From: Lactobacillaceae bacterium
Lineage (GTDB): Bacteria; Bacillota; Bacilli; Lactobacillales; Lactobacillaceae
Direction: 5' to 3'
Length of the DNA stretch: 64,000 nt
Assembly: GCA_902834055.1 (NCBI GenBank)
Contig: CADFHB010000002.1
Coordinates: 18,855 to 82,854, forward strand
Made by a program: the position numbers and the translations under genes. Positions 43,827 through 53,157 of the stretch are shown piece after piece. Under the pieces are notes generated by a model, which made no database searches, was not told where the DNA came from, and saw only the letters and a program-made list of their open reading frames with translations. The first letter of the stretch is position 1; each line of letters opens with the position of its first letter.

Positions 43827-45002
43827 TTATTTAACGTGGTAACGCATCCCCGTATAACGGTGGCTGAGAATAATTACGAGCACCGTTGCTAGCAGGGCGT
43901 AGACCGACCCCACGTAACCAAGGTGGTTCATCGTGGTAAAGTGGACCGCTTGCGAAGCGGTAAATGACCCCAGCGAAATGCCGATATTGGCAAAAATTGA
44001 ATTTAACGACGAGGCCAGGTCGAGTGACTGCGGATACTCCTTTTCGGCAATGTCTAAAAACATCAGCTGGGTAGAAGAACCATAGCAAGAAAAGGCGATA
44101 CACAGCAGGCCGACGACTAGGATGGCCACCCACTTGAAGGCCAGGAGGGGAGCAAAGGCGAGGTAGAGCACGGTCATGACCGCATAAATCACCGGCAGGC
44201 GGTGGATCCCACCCCGGTCAGCCAGGTAGCCACCAAACTTATTGCCAAAGATGAAGAAGATCCCCATCGCAAACAGGAGCCAGTTAAGCCAGGTATTGTC
44301 AAAGCCCATTTCGTTGGTGATGAGCGGCCGGATGTAGGTATAGATCGTGTAGTCTGCAGCGCAGATTGACACGATGAAGAAGACCCCGAGGACGACCCGG
44401 CGATCCTTAAACAAGACGAACTGCTTTTGCAGGCTACTCCGCACCTGGGGAGTATCGCGGGGGACGAGCCAAAATAGGAAGCCCAGGGCGATCACGGTAA
44501 TCACGGTCACCATCCAGAAACTATCGTGCCAAGAGAAGTTGGTACTGATGATGGTCCCGATGGGAATTCCGATGACAGAGGCAATACTGAACCCAGCAAA
44601 AACCCATGAGACCAGGCTGGCCCGGCGGTTATAGGGGGCAACGAAACTCGCCATTACCAAAATAATTGAGATAATGGCCCCGGCTACCATCGCGGTCAGG
44701 ATCCGGGACAGTAGTAACGAAATGAAGTTCGTGGCCAGCGCCGACCAGGTGTTGCCGACCAGGAAAATAATCATTAGGACTAAGAGGACGTGGTGGCGGT
44801 GCCAGCGGTTGGCCAGCGAGGTAATTACCGGGGTGAAAGCCGCGTAAACCAGTGCGAAAACGGTTACGAGCAACCCCAGCTGGGACAGTGAATCGTGATA
44901 TTCATGGGCGATATCGGGAAGGACCCCGACAATCATGTATTCATTACAACCAAGCATAAATGCGACAAAGACAAAAAGAATTGCTCGTAAACGGTACTTC
45001 AT
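43827..45002 (-). CDS. MFS transporter, drug/sugar efflux (AraJ/PbuE-like) type
   Basis: A 391-residue, 12-helix major facilitator of the DHA1 group. The N-terminal motif MLGCNEYMIVGVLPDIAHEYHDS is typical of AraJ/YdhP-like exporters, followed by a motif-A-like segment FTPVITSLANRWHRHHVL between helices 2 and 3. Substrates of relatives are drugs, purines or sugars. The start follows AAGGAGG. Substrate unknown. Confidence 0.85.
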   Translation of the reverse strand: MKYRLRAILFVFVAFMLGCNEYMIVGVLPDIAHEYHDSLSQLGLLVTVFALVYAAFTPVITSLANRWHRHHVLLVLMIIFLVGNTWSALATNFISLLLSRILTAMVAGAIISIILVMASFVAPYNRRASLVSWVFAGFSIASVIGIPIGTIISTNFSWHDSFWMVTVITVIALGFLFWLVPRDTPQVRSSLQKQFVLFKDRRVVLGVFFIVSICAADYTIYTYIRPLITNEMGFDNTWLNWLLFAMGIFFIFGNKFGGYLADRGGIHRLPVIYAVMTVLYLAFAPLLAFKWVAILVVGLLCIAFSCYGSSTQLMFLDIAEKEYPQSLDLASSLNSIFANIGISLGSFTASQAVHFTTMNHLGYVGSVYALLATVLVIILSHRYTGMRYHVK

Positions 45003-45054
45003 AGTAGCCTCCTTAAGTTAGTTTTTTTACACAATCAAACATTATACGCAAAAA

Positions 45055-45086
45055 AATAGCTGGTGATCAAGGAAAAATCACTAGCT
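45055..45086 (-). terminator. Terminator of the XRE/methyltransferase/pentapeptide operon
   Basis: On the minus strand AGCTAGTGAT pairs with ATCACCAGCT (one mismatch) and is followed by ATTTTTTTG, just after the pentapeptide gene. Confidence 0.7.
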
Positions 45087-45112
45087 GGTTAAGTTTTAAT
45101 GATATTGACATA

Positions 45113-45817
45113 CTAGTAGGCCATGGCCTCTTCCCGGGTCATCCAAAAGTGAATTCCCGTGGTGGAGTCGTACCAGCGGTCATTATTGAAGTTATCAACG
45201 GTTACCCACTGGCCCCGCCGGTAAACGAAGTGTTCATCAACCAGGGACCAGGCCTCATCGTATTCCTCAGTCTGGGCAAAATTGGTGATCTTAAGGACCT
45301 TGGCCTTGTTACACCGACAAGAAGGACGGGTGGCCGAGGTCCGTTTAGCATCCGCCGGGACCAGTAATTGGACGATCCGATCATTGAAGCACTTTTTAAA
45401 CGCCACAAAGGGCCCCGTAGCCGGGCAGTGCAGGCGGAACCACTTAGTATGCTCGTCAGTTTTGATACCCGCCAGGTTAGCCTGTTCCAGGACCGCACCA
45501 TAGAGGTCCACCCCGCTCAGGTTGCTGCCGGTCAGGTCACAGCGCCGCAGCGAGGTACACCGTAAGTTAGCGTTGATAAACGTTACTTGCCGAAGTGGAC
45601 AGCCGTCGAGCCGGGCGTTTTCTAGGGAACTATTGCTGAAGTTGACATGATTTAATATGACCCCTTGAAAGGCCGTCAGCGAAAAATCAATGTTGCTAAG
45701 GTCCCACCCGGAAAGGTCACAGTCAGCGAGGTAGCACTCACTGACCGTTAGCCGTTTATTAGCCGGGCGCCCCTTGATTAACTGTTTGAGCTGGTTGCCA
45801 TTGATTTGCCGCATCAT
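45113..45817 (-). CDS. Pentapeptide-repeat protein with C-terminal DUF5758-like domain
   Basis: A 234-residue protein. Residues about 25-118 hold pentapeptide repeats of the A(D/N)LxX type (CDLSGWDLSNIDFS, SLENARLDGC, CDLTGSNLSGVDLYGAVLEQANLAG), which form a right-handed quadrilateral beta-helix. From about 125 a separate domain follows with a cysteine pair (SCRC) and an aromatic end (FWMTREEAMAY), as in DUF5758. Pentapeptide proteins often bind partners or mimic DNA. It is last in an operon with an XRE regulator and a methyltransferase-like gene. Confidence 0.8.
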   Translation of the reverse strand: MMRQINGNQLKQLIKGRPANKRLTVSECYLADCDLSGWDLSNIDFSLTAFQGVILNHVNFSNSSLENARLDGCPLRQVTFINANLRCTSLRRCDLTGSNLSGVDLYGAVLEQANLAGIKTDEHTKWFRLHCPATGPFVAFKKCFNDRIVQLLVPADAKRTSATRPSCRCNKAKVLKITNFAQTEEYDEAWSLVDEHFVYRRGQWVTVDNFNNDRWYDSTTGIHFWMTREEAMAY

Positions 45818-45832
45818 GTTAACATCCCCTCG

Positions 45833-46690
45833 CTATTTCACCGTGTAGATTTGTTCATCAATTAAGTCAAACGAATGGAGTTGCTGGTTAACCCGTTGCA
45901 GGTCCGCGTCCTGACTGAGCTGGGCGTTTTGCCAAAAGGCCGTTGAGTCGGTTGCCCCGTCCTTTTCACCAATTACCAGGAAGTGGATGTTCGGGTAGTC
46001 TTGCCGGAGGAGTTGAAGGACTTGCCAATCCGTTTCCTGCTTATCCGGTGCCCAAGACATGATTACGTACTGGACGTCCTGGCCATACTTCTTAATTGCT
46101 GCCAGGGCATCGAGCTTTTCGATCGGGGTTACCGGGTGCTTGCCAGTTTCGTTTTCGTTAACCCAGGCTTGGCTGTCAGTGGTGTAGATCTTTTGGGCTG
46201 GGTTATTATTGCGCAAGCCCTTCGAGATATAGCCATTGCCCGCCATGATTTCCAGGACTGCCTCACCGTTTAAATAGTCCGCAAGGGCCTTAGCGAAGAG
46301 GGCGTTAACGTATGACCACATTCCGTAGGTGTCTTCAAGGTAGTCACGGAAGTTTCGCAAGTGGCGGTCTAATTCGGGCAGGGCAGCATTGTACTTATTC
46401 CAAAGGGCGTCACCGTGGGGGTCACCCTGCGGATACTGACGGTTAACCGCTTGAAAAATCGTGTCCTGAATGTCATCCGGGAGCAAGAGTTTCGGCAGGG
46501 GCTGGGGTAGTAAACCGTTCTTTAGCAGGCGGTCACTTTCGAGGGCATTGTTGATGAGGTACTTGATTGGTGGGAAATCATCAAACAACTCCCGGTAGCT
46601 TAGTAACTGTTTGATGTATGGCGCCTGCTGGAGGGCTTGGTGGGCCTTTTTAGCCCGTTTCTTCAATTGTTTTAGTTTTTTGGGTTTCAT
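45833..46690 (-). CDS. Putative SAM-dependent methyltransferase
   Basis: A 285-residue protein. The second half carries a Rossmann methyltransferase core: VLEIMAGNGYISKGL (motif I, AdoMet-binding, near residue 145), IYTTDS (motif II) and VQYVIMSWAPDK (motif IV). The basic N-terminus (KPKKLKQLKKRAKKAHQAL) could contact nucleic acid or membrane. It begins after the XRE gene stop, and its start is uncertain (ATG 46690 or GTG 46699). The substrate is unknown. Confidence 0.65.
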   Translation of the reverse strand: MKPKKLKQLKKRAKKAHQALQQAPYIKQLLSYRELFDDFPPIKYLINNALESDRLLKNGLLPQPLPKLLLPDDIQDTIFQAVNRQYPQGDPHGDALWNKYNAALPELDRHLRNFRDYLEDTYGMWSYVNALFAKALADYLNGEAVLEIMAGNGYISKGLRNNNPAQKIYTTDSQAWVNENETGKHPVTPIEKLDALAAIKKYGQDVQYVIMSWAPDKQETDWQVLQLLRQDYPNIHFLVIGEKDGATDSTAFWQNAQLSQDADLQRVNQQLHSFDLIDEQIYTVK

Positions 46691-46699
46691 AGATATCAC

Positions 46700-47113
46700 T
46701 TACTTTAGCTTAAGGTTGAGTTGTTCCTGCTTACCGTAAAACTTATCAGTGTCGCGGCGGTTATTTTTCCCCTTGAGGTAGCCGTCAATCAACTGGAAAA
46801 TTTCATAACGGTCTTCATTTGACAGGACAGTTTGGTTGAAGGACAAGTTCTTACTTGAGAAAAAGAGCTTGCTTAAGTCGAAATCGTCGCGGTCGGTCTT
46901 ACCGGTTAGGTAGTCCAGGCTGACGTCGAAAAATTCAGCAAGCTTACGGGCTTCAACGTATGAGGGGGTCCGAATTCCCCGTTCCCAATTACCAATTTGC
47001 GAAGCAGTGTTAGGCTTTTCGTTGGGGCCCAGGTTTTCATTTAGGTGGTTAGCCAGTTCTTTGAGGGTGATTTTTTGCCCCTTACGTAATGCGCGGAGTC
47101 TTTCTGGAAACAT
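46700..47113 (-). CDS. XRE-family helix-turn-helix regulator
   Basis: A 137-residue protein. Residues 1-65 form a Cro/CI-type domain (FPERLRALRKGQKITLKELANHL, then TASQIGNWERGIRTPSYVEARKLAEFFDVSLDYLTGKT). The tail is charged and has no known domain. The ATG at 47113 follows AAGGAGTG. First gene of an operon with a methyltransferase-like and a pentapeptide-repeat protein, so it may be autoregulatory. Confidence 0.88.
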   Translation of the reverse strand: MFPERLRALRKGQKITLKELANHLNENLGPNEKPNTASQIGNWERGIRTPSYVEARKLAEFFDVSLDYLTGKTDRDDFDLSKLFFSSKNLSFNQTVLSNEDRYEIFQLIDGYLKGKNNRRDTDKFYGKQEQLNLKLK

Positions 47114-47234
47114 TTTCTCACTCCTTTTTGGTATCAATTCCTATTTTACCATTGGAAACGGCATTTACTAGGGATGAATGTTACAAAGTAACGGAAAGTG
47201 TGCTAAAATGTTCGCATTAATTCAAAAATACGAC

Positions 47235-48215
47235 ATGGGGTTAATCATTTTGGCAAAACAAGTAACAAAACGACGGCACCACTTGTGGCGCTGGCTGATC
47301 GGCATCGTTGTGGTAATCGCCCTGGCGCTCTTTGCGGCGGGGAGTTACTTCTTTTCGGTTGCGATGGTTCCGAGTCACAAGTCATTTATTAATAATTCAA
47401 ACCGGATCAGTAAGCACGACCCGCTGTACGCACAGAAAATATGGTTTAAACAGGCACCCAAGCACCGCTGGACGATAACAGCGGCCCAAGGTCACTACCG
47501 CCTGGTTGCGGATTACCTGCCGGCTAGCAAGCCAACTACGAAGAACGTCATTATCTTGCACGGCTTTATGGGGCGCAAGGAAAAAATGGGGGAGTACGCG
47601 GCGATGTTTCACCGCCTAGGCTATAACGTCTTAATGCCGGATGCCCGGGCTCATGGTCAGAGCCAAGGAAAATATATCGGCTATGGCTGGCCGGAACGCT
47701 ATGACGTCCGTAAGTGGAGTGAACAGTTAATCGCTAAAAACGGCCAGCAAAGTCAAATCGTGATCTTTGGGGTCAGCATGGGTGGTGCTACGACGATGAT
47801 GACGAGTGGTATCCAGTTACCACACCAGGTTAAGGCACTCGTCGAAGATTGTGGCTATGACAGCCTCGCCGGTGAGCTTAACTATGAGGCCGGGAACCTG
47901 TATAATATTCCCCAGGTAATTCGCGCACCGTTGATTGGTAGCCTTAGTCTGATTAACCGGGTCAAGAATGGCTTTTATGTTCACCAGGCCAGTTCAACAG
48001 CAATGCTGGCTAGGAACCATCGGCCAATCATGTTTATTCATGGCAGCAAGGACACGTTTGTACCGACCCGGATGGTTTATCAAAACTACGCGGCGACGAA
48101 GGGCCCCAAGCAACTATGGGTGGTCAAGGGCGCTAAACACGCGGCCTCCTATGCTAAGGAGCCCCATGAATATCCGCGCCGGATTGCCCGTTTTTTGAAC
48201 CAATACGTTAAATAA
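47235..48215 (+). CDS. Membrane-anchored alpha/beta hydrolase
   Basis: A 326-residue protein with an N-terminal anchor (HHLWRWLIGIVVVIALALFAAGSYFF) and an outside hydrolase domain. The catalytic serine lies in FGVSMGGATT (GxSxG) near residue 195, an oxyanion segment in ILHGFMGRKEK near 115, an aspartate in GSKDTFVP and a histidine in GAKHAAS. It resembles YqkD-type hydrolases. The start is uncertain: ATG 47235 has no ribosome site, a TTG at 47250 follows GGGG. GCTAAAAT near 47200 is a possible -10. The substrate is unknown, probably an ester. Confidence 0.82.
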   Translation: MGLIILAKQVTKRRHHLWRWLIGIVVVIALALFAAGSYFFSVAMVPSHKSFINNSNRISKHDPLYAQKIWFKQAPKHRWTITAAQGHYRLVADYLPASKPTTKNVIILHGFMGRKEKMGEYAAMFHRLGYNVLMPDARAHGQSQGKYIGYGWPERYDVRKWSEQLIAKNGQQSQIVIFGVSMGGATTMMTSGIQLPHQVKALVEDCGYDSLAGELNYEAGNLYNIPQVIRAPLIGSLSLINRVKNGFYVHQASSTAMLARNHRPIMFIHGSKDTFVPTRMVYQNYAATKGPKQLWVVKGAKHAASYAKEPHEYPRRIARFLNQYVK

Positions 48216-48227
48216 GCGGAGGAAAAG

Positions 48228-48581
48228 ATGCTAGTTATTATTGTAGTGATGCTGGTGGCATTGGAACACATCGGTATTATGTTAGTGGAAATGTTTGCCA
48301 GTCCCCAGCAGCAGGCGAAGGCCTTTGACCTACCCGTTGAATACACTAAGCAACCCGCGGCCCGGGTGGCATTTGCTAATCAGGGGATTTACAACGGGGC
48401 GCTTGGCGTGATGATGATTGCCAGCTACTGGTTAGTACGGGGTGTGATGCTGATCACCGTTTGGCAGATGTTGCTGGTTTTCATCATGGCGGTAGCCTTT
48501 TATGGTGGACTAACCGCCACAAAGAAAATTTGGTTATTTCAACTGCTGCCCGCCGCGGTAGCATTCTTGTTGACTTTGTAA
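48228..48581 (+). CDS. DUF1304 membrane protein
   Basis: A 117-residue protein with four helices. The pattern ALEHIGIMLVEMF near the start and ARVAFANQGIYNGALG in the middle is that of DUF1304. It follows the hydrolase after 12 bases behind GGAGG, so they are one operon. Function unknown. Confidence 0.88.
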   Translation: MLVIIVVMLVALEHIGIMLVEMFASPQQQAKAFDLPVEYTKQPAARVAFANQGIYNGALGVMMIASYWLVRGVMLITVWQMLLVFIMAVAFYGGLTATKKIWLFQLLPAAVAFLLTL

Positions 48582-48589
48582 GAAAGATT

Positions 48590-48632
48590 AAGGCTCTTAA
48601 CATTCAGCAATTGCTAAATGTTAAGAGCCTTA
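48590..48632. terminator. Bidirectional terminator between DUF1304 and the antiporter gene
   Basis: AAGGCTCTTAACATT pairs with AATGTTAAGAGCCTT around a 13-base loop. Confidence 0.85.
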
Positions 48633-48642
48633 GTTAGTTTTA

Positions 48643-50622
48643 TTAATCAAGTGACTGGACATAGACGAGTTCATCAGTGGAGATCTGTTCATTTAAGGCA
48701 TTGGCTAACTCTTGGGAAAGGGTTCCAGCCACTAGTTGCTCTTGCACGTAGGAATGTTCGAGCTGGAAGGCCTCAACGAAGAGGCTGGTCACGACGTCAG
48801 CGTCAATATTGATATCCCGGCTAAAGAAGCGTTTCTTCTGCCAGTAAATCCGGTTAACTACCGCGATCTCATTAACGTTTTCGGGGGTAGAAATGGAGTG
48901 GAGGTACTTTTCCACGTTGCGGTAAACCAGGGTTTGGATCTTGGCCAGGGTGTCTCGTTCATTAGTAGTAACTAACTGGTGAGACCCCTGTGTAGTAGCC
49001 CGTTGGCATTTTATTTTTTTGCGGAGCCGCTTCCGACGAGCATGACGCCACTTGAGCCGGTGCCAAAGGAGGAGACCAAAACCGATAAAGCCGTGCTGGT
49101 TTCCCCGGAAAACCGACCGGGTGACAAAGCTGGCAAACAGCTGTGCTTGCTTGTTGGTAATTACGTCATCACTGGTCAGCTGGTCGAGGGTCGCAAGTTC
49201 GATTTGGTGCGCCTTGTTGATCAGTTGCTCGAATAGTACCCGGTCAAAGCTGTGGAACTGTTCCGTTTGACTGCTCAGCTGGTCGGCTACCATTGACCGT
49301 TCCCGGGGATGGCGGTCATCCTCGTGGAGGGTGTCAATAGCGTAGTGGACGGTCTTGTTAAAGGCCTGGCGGAATTCTTCGGCAGTGTATTCCTGTGACT
49401 TGGGCGGCAGAAGTAGCGGGTAGACTACGGCACCGACCAGCAAACTGATCAGGATGACAAAGGCCGCAATCAGGATCATTGAATTACGGAAGGTAAACTC
49501 GTGGTGGTTGATCATTACCGGCAAGGAAAAGGCCAGCGAGAGGGTAATTGTCCCGTGAATTCCCCCGATGGCCATCAGGAGGCTGTCCCGGTTGAGGTCT
49601 TTTGGAGCCGAGTGAATGTTGACCAGCCGTAACCGGGTCCAAATAAACCGAAGTGCCGTCATGATGATGTAGAGTGCCAGGGCCACCCAGACCAACTTAA
49701 GTAGGTTACTAGGTGCCGTCCGCCGCAGGACCTGGGGCAGCATGACCCCTAAGAGAACAAAGACGATCCCGTTTAAGGCGTCAGAAATGATGTTCCAGAT
49801 CGTAGTGGTGGCCATTTGAACCTTCGTGGAGGTCAAGCGGAGCCGGTCGTAGAGGATACTGTGAACGATTCCTGCCGAAACCACAGCCAGAATTCCTGAA
49901 AAGTGGAGCTCTTCGGCAAGCCAGTAGACGACGATGGGGGTCATGACGTTGATGGGGATGACAATCGACCCGATGTCAACGTGGTTACGCATTAGGCGTT
50001 GCCGAAGGGCGATCAGTAGGTCCCCCATGATGGCCCCAAAGATGATACCACCGAAGAAAACGTAGGCAAAGATCCAAAGACCGTGGCCAACCGAGAATTC
50101 ACCGGACCGGTACGCGGCCAGTGAAAGGTCTAAGAGGACAATTCCGGAAGCGTCGTTAAAAAGTGACTCGTATTCCAGGGCCCCGTTGACGTTTTCAGGG
50201 ACGGTCATGTTACTGGTGAGGGACTTAACGGCCACGGCGTCGGTTGGCGTAATGATGGCCGCCAGCACAAAGGCCAGTGATAAGGAGAAGGCCATTGGTA
50301 GTGCCAGGTGGAGTAATCCCCCGGCAATCAGGACGGTCACCAACGCGAGAACGACCGAGATTGAAAAAATCGACTTATAGTTACTGGTCAGGTAGCGGAA
50401 AGACTGGTTTTGTCCGTCATTAAACATTAAGGGGGCGATGACGACCATCATGAATAATTCAGGGTGCATGGTAAAGTTGGTGGCGGTTGTCGGCAACGAT
50501 GCCAGCAGGACCCCCGCCACGATCTGGTAAATCGAGAGGGGAATTTTGGGGTAAATTAAGTGGATAACGTTAGCGACCACCACTGTTGTAAGCAGCAAGA
50601 TGACCCCCAAGAGCAGGTCCAT
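48643..50622 (-). CDS. Monovalent cation:proton antiporter, CPA1/NhaP type
   Basis: A 659-residue protein with 12 helices (about 1-410) and a long cytoplasmic tail (about 410-659). The ion-binding pair is ND in EYESLFNDASGIVLLD near residue 150, and an arginine lies in the second-half segment. The motif PTDAVAVKSL near 125 is typical. The tail is basic and helical and probably regulatory. It exports Na+ or K+ in exchange for H+. No other subunit is adjacent. Confidence 0.92.
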   Translation of the reverse strand: MDLLLGVILLLTTVVVANVIHLIYPKIPLSIYQIVAGVLLASLPTTATNFTMHPELFMMVVIAPLMFNDGQNQSFRYLTSNYKSIFSISVVLALVTVLIAGGLLHLALPMAFSLSLAFVLAAIITPTDAVAVKSLTSNMTVPENVNGALEYESLFNDASGIVLLDLSLAAYRSGEFSVGHGLWIFAYVFFGGIIFGAIMGDLLIALRQRLMRNHVDIGSIVIPINVMTPIVVYWLAEELHFSGILAVVSAGIVHSILYDRLRLTSTKVQMATTTIWNIISDALNGIVFVLLGVMLPQVLRRTAPSNLLKLVWVALALYIIMTALRFIWTRLRLVNIHSAPKDLNRDSLLMAIGGIHGTITLSLAFSLPVMINHHEFTFRNSMILIAAFVILISLLVGAVVYPLLLPPKSQEYTAEEFRQAFNKTVHYAIDTLHEDDRHPRERSMVADQLSSQTEQFHSFDRVLFEQLINKAHQIELATLDQLTSDDVITNKQAQLFASFVTRSVFRGNQHGFIGFGLLLWHRLKWRHARRKRLRKKIKCQRATTQGSHQLVTTNERDTLAKIQTLVYRNVEKYLHSISTPENVNEIAVVNRIYWQKKRFFSRDINIDADVVTSLFVEAFQLEHSYVQEQLVAGTLSQELANALNEQISTDELVYVQSLD

Positions 50623-50670
50623 AAGTTGATACCACCTTTTAATGAATTGAGAAACGAAATGTTGTTAAAG

Positions 50671-50713
50671 AAAAATCGCGGCTAAGGAAGCGACAGCGCT
50701 GCTTCTTTAGCCG
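50671..50713 (-). terminator. Terminator of the DUF4870-like gene
   Basis: GGCTAAAGAAGC and GCTTCCTTAGCC arms on the minus strand, with five T residues shortly after. Confidence 0.65.
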
Positions 50714-50736
50714 TGGTCCGACATAGTTAGTAGGGT

Positions 50737-51081
50737 TTACTCGCGTCCAATTAACATTTTAACGCCCATGGCGACGTTGTAAACAAAGAGCAAGAGAGCG
50801 ATTAGGAGGGCAAAGGTTAATAGTAAACCAAACAGGGCACCAGCGTGAGTTGTAAAGTCACGCAGGGCGTTGATGCTGTAAACAAAGAGCGCAAAGATCA
50901 CGTAGAACAGTGGGAAGATCTGCGACCAGAAGGCCTTACGGGCATTGCTCTTAATGCTTGGGGCACTATCACTGGCCCGGCTGATCATCCAAACAACCAG
51001 CGGGAAGACCACCGGTAAGAAAAAGATGCTGAGGTAGGATAAACCGTTAATAATGCGTGTTGACAGACTGTTATTATTCAT
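50737..51081 (-). CDS. DUF4870-like membrane protein
   Basis: A 114-residue protein with three helices and the pattern GLSYLSIFFLPVVFPLVVWMISR, followed by ARKAFWSQIF, as in DUF4870/Tic20-like proteins. It begins 39 bases after the ykoC stop behind AAAGGAA and may be transcribed with the ykoEDC operon or alone. Function unknown. Confidence 0.78.
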   Translation of the reverse strand: MNNNSLSTRIINGLSYLSIFFLPVVFPLVVWMISRASDSAPSIKSNARKAFWSQIFPLFYVIFALFVYSINALRDFTTHAGALFGLLLTFALLIALLLFVYNVAMGVKMLIGRE

Positions 51082-51120
51082 TCCAGATTCCTTTCTTTTA
51101 TCCTCATTATGCCTGATAAA

Positions 51121-51774
51121 TCAAGGAAGCGCAATTAATATCAGTTGGACAAGCACTAGTGCGGTCCCCCACCAATACCAGTCCTTACGCTGGAGGGGGA
51201 TGGTTTGGGCCGCGGTGCGCGGGGCCCCTTCGACAAAGCCATGGGTCTCCATCGCTTGGGCGAGCTGGTCGGCCCAGTTAATGGCGTTAAGAATGGCCTT
51301 AAAATAGAGGGTCGGTGACCACCAGTGGAGGGTCACTCCCCGCATTTCCCCTGCGGTCCGGATGGTTATAACGGCCTGGTGAATTCGGGGAACTAGGTTT
51401 AAGGCCGCTAAAAAACCATAGGCAAACTTACTCGGGAGGTGGCAGTTTTGTTCTAAAGAACGGATCAACGCCAGCTTCGGCGTCGTTAACGTGACGGCAG
51501 CCCCAACCGTTACGTAGCAGTATAAGCGGCTAACCAGGACGGTTGCAAAAAAGGCATCATGGTCGGGTGAAAAGAACGCCAAGGTAGTAAAAAGTGCCGC
51601 GGCCGGAACCAGGGTTACCAGGAGTAACTTAACCACCTTTGTGGGCGACACCCGGTGCCAGGCCAGATCAACTAGTGCAGCTCCAATGATGATGAGGTTA
51701 CCCACCAGGTGGGTAGTAAAGGTGATCTCGAGTGAAATAATTAAGGCTAGGATGAGTTTAAGACTCGGATTCAT
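51121..51774 (-). CDS. ykoC: ECF-type transporter transmembrane subunit YkoC
   Basis: A 217-residue EcfT-type membrane subunit with about five helices. It contains the coupling motifs of the family (GEMRGVTL, then AMETHGFVEGAPRT), which contact the ATPases. Its start overlaps the end of ykoD by 17 bases. With YkoD and YkoE it makes a transporter for the thiamine pyrimidine precursor or thiamine; the TPP riboswitch upstream supports this. Confidence 0.88.
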   Translation of the reverse strand: MNPSLKLILALIISLEITFTTHLVGNLIIIGAALVDLAWHRVSPTKVVKLLLVTLVPAAALFTTLAFFSPDHDAFFATVLVSRLYCYVTVGAAVTLTTPKLALIRSLEQNCHLPSKFAYGFLAALNLVPRIHQAVITIRTAGEMRGVTLHWWSPTLYFKAILNAINWADQLAQAMETHGFVEGAPRTAAQTIPLQRKDWYWWGTALVLVQLILIALP

Positions 51775-53155
51775 AACGTCCCCCCCTTTGGTAGCTCAGT
51801 TGGTGGTTAGTAAGTGCCAGGTGGAAGTCGACTAGTTGGTCAATTGCGGCCAGCTGGTGGCTGATGACCACCATGGTCTGTGGCCGGGCAACTTGCGCCT
51901 GACGGATTAGTTGGCAGACCGCCGCAAAGGACTGCTGGTCAAGGCCGGCAAAGGGTTCGTCTAGTAAGAGGACGGACTGGCCCATCATCAACATTACTAA
52001 CAGCTGGAGCTTCTTACGCTGTCCCCCGCTGAGCGAGTAAACCACCCGGCTTTTGAGCCCGGCGAGCCCCAGCAATTTGAGGGCCGTCGCTAAGTGGTCC
52101 TTAAAGTAGGGGTGGTTACCGTTTCTTTGACTTAGTGTCAACTCCTCACCCACCGTTACGTTGAGGAACTGGTCATTGGCGTGCTGAAAGACTAAGCCTA
52201 GTTCGTGCCGGTACTGCCGGCGCCGGATTGTCTGGATATCGGTCCCTAGGTAGGTGATCTGTCCCTGGTAGGGGAGCAGCCGGGCCAGGGCCTTGAGAAA
52301 GGTTGACTTACCACTCCCGTTGGGCCCCGTTAATAGGGTGATCTTCCCCTCAATCAGGCGTAACTGGGGGATGGTCAGCAGCTGCTGCGGTCCCCGACTA
52401 ATTGCGACCTGGTTAAGCTCTAGCGCCGTGGGTCCCGTCGGTAAGGGGGTGACCAGCGCTTGTTGTGCCTGGGTATCTGCAGCAGTTAACAGAGCGGCGC
52501 TATCTTTTGGTGAAAGCTGGTTGACTTGCCGCTCAGTGAAGTGGTAGACGGTCGGGGTGAGGGCCTGGTAACCGTGGCAGTCATGGTCGGCGATCAAGAT
52601 GGTCACGCCCGTTTTAACCAGGGTTGTTAGCTGTTGAATTATAAAGTTACGGTTACCTTCGTCGATACTGGCGAAGGGCTCGTCGAGGAGCAGCACTTGG
52701 GCGTGACGGGCGATAACGACGGCGAGGGCCACCCGTTGTTGCTGCCCACCGGACAGGGTCGTTAACGGCCGGTCAGCGAGAGCGGCAATGTTGCAAAAGG
52801 CAAGGGCGGCCGCCACCCGGTGGGAAATTTGGCTGGGCGCTACCTGCTCGTTTTCTAAGACGAATTCGAGTTCATGCCGGGGGGTGTCTAAGGCAAACTG
52901 GGTCAGGGGATCCTGGAAAAGCATCCCAATTGTGGGCGCCCCGGCGGGAAAGGCGACCTGGCCACTAGTCACCTTTCCCCCATACTTGGGCAAAAGGCCA
53001 GCGATCAAGCGTAGAAGGGTTGACTTGCCACAACCTGACGGCCCCATCAATAGGGCGACTTGTCCCGGTTGAAACTGGACGCTCACCTGGTCAAGTACCG
53101 GCTGGTGGTCAGCAAATTCAAAGGAAAGGTGGTGGATATCAATAATTGCTGTCAT
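51758..53155 (-). CDS. ykoD: ECF-type transporter double ATPase YkoD
   Basis: A 465-residue protein with two ABC ATPase domains. Domain 1 has Walker A GPSGCGKSTL near residue 36, signature LSGGQQQR near 140 and Walker B LLLDEPFA. Domain 2 has GPNGSGKSTF near 286, LSGGQRKK near 380 and VLLLDEPFAG. All motifs are intact in both. It follows ykoE by two bases, with AAGGGG at the end of ykoE as its ribosome site. Confidence 0.93.
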   Translation of the reverse strand: MTAIIDIHHLSFEFADHQPVLDQVSVQFQPGQVALLMGPSGCGKSTLLRLIAGLLPKYGGKVTSGQVAFPAGAPTIGMLFQDPLTQFALDTPRHELEFVLENEQVAPSQISHRVAAALAFCNIAALADRPLTTLSGGQQQRVALAVVIARHAQVLLLDEPFASIDEGNRNFIIQQLTTLVKTGVTILIADHDCHGYQALTPTVYHFTERQVNQLSPKDSAALLTAADTQAQQALVTPLPTGPTALELNQVAISRGPQQLLTIPQLRLIEGKITLLTGPNGSGKSTFLKALARLLPYQGQITYLGTDIQTIRRRQYRHELGLVFQHANDQFLNVTVGEELTLSQRNGNHPYFKDHLATALKLLGLAGLKSRVVYSLSGGQRKKLQLLVMLMMGQSVLLLDEPFAGLDQQSFAAVCQLIRQAQVARPQTMVVISHQLAAIDQLVDFHLALTNHQLSYQRGGRYESES

Positions 53156-53157
53156 AA

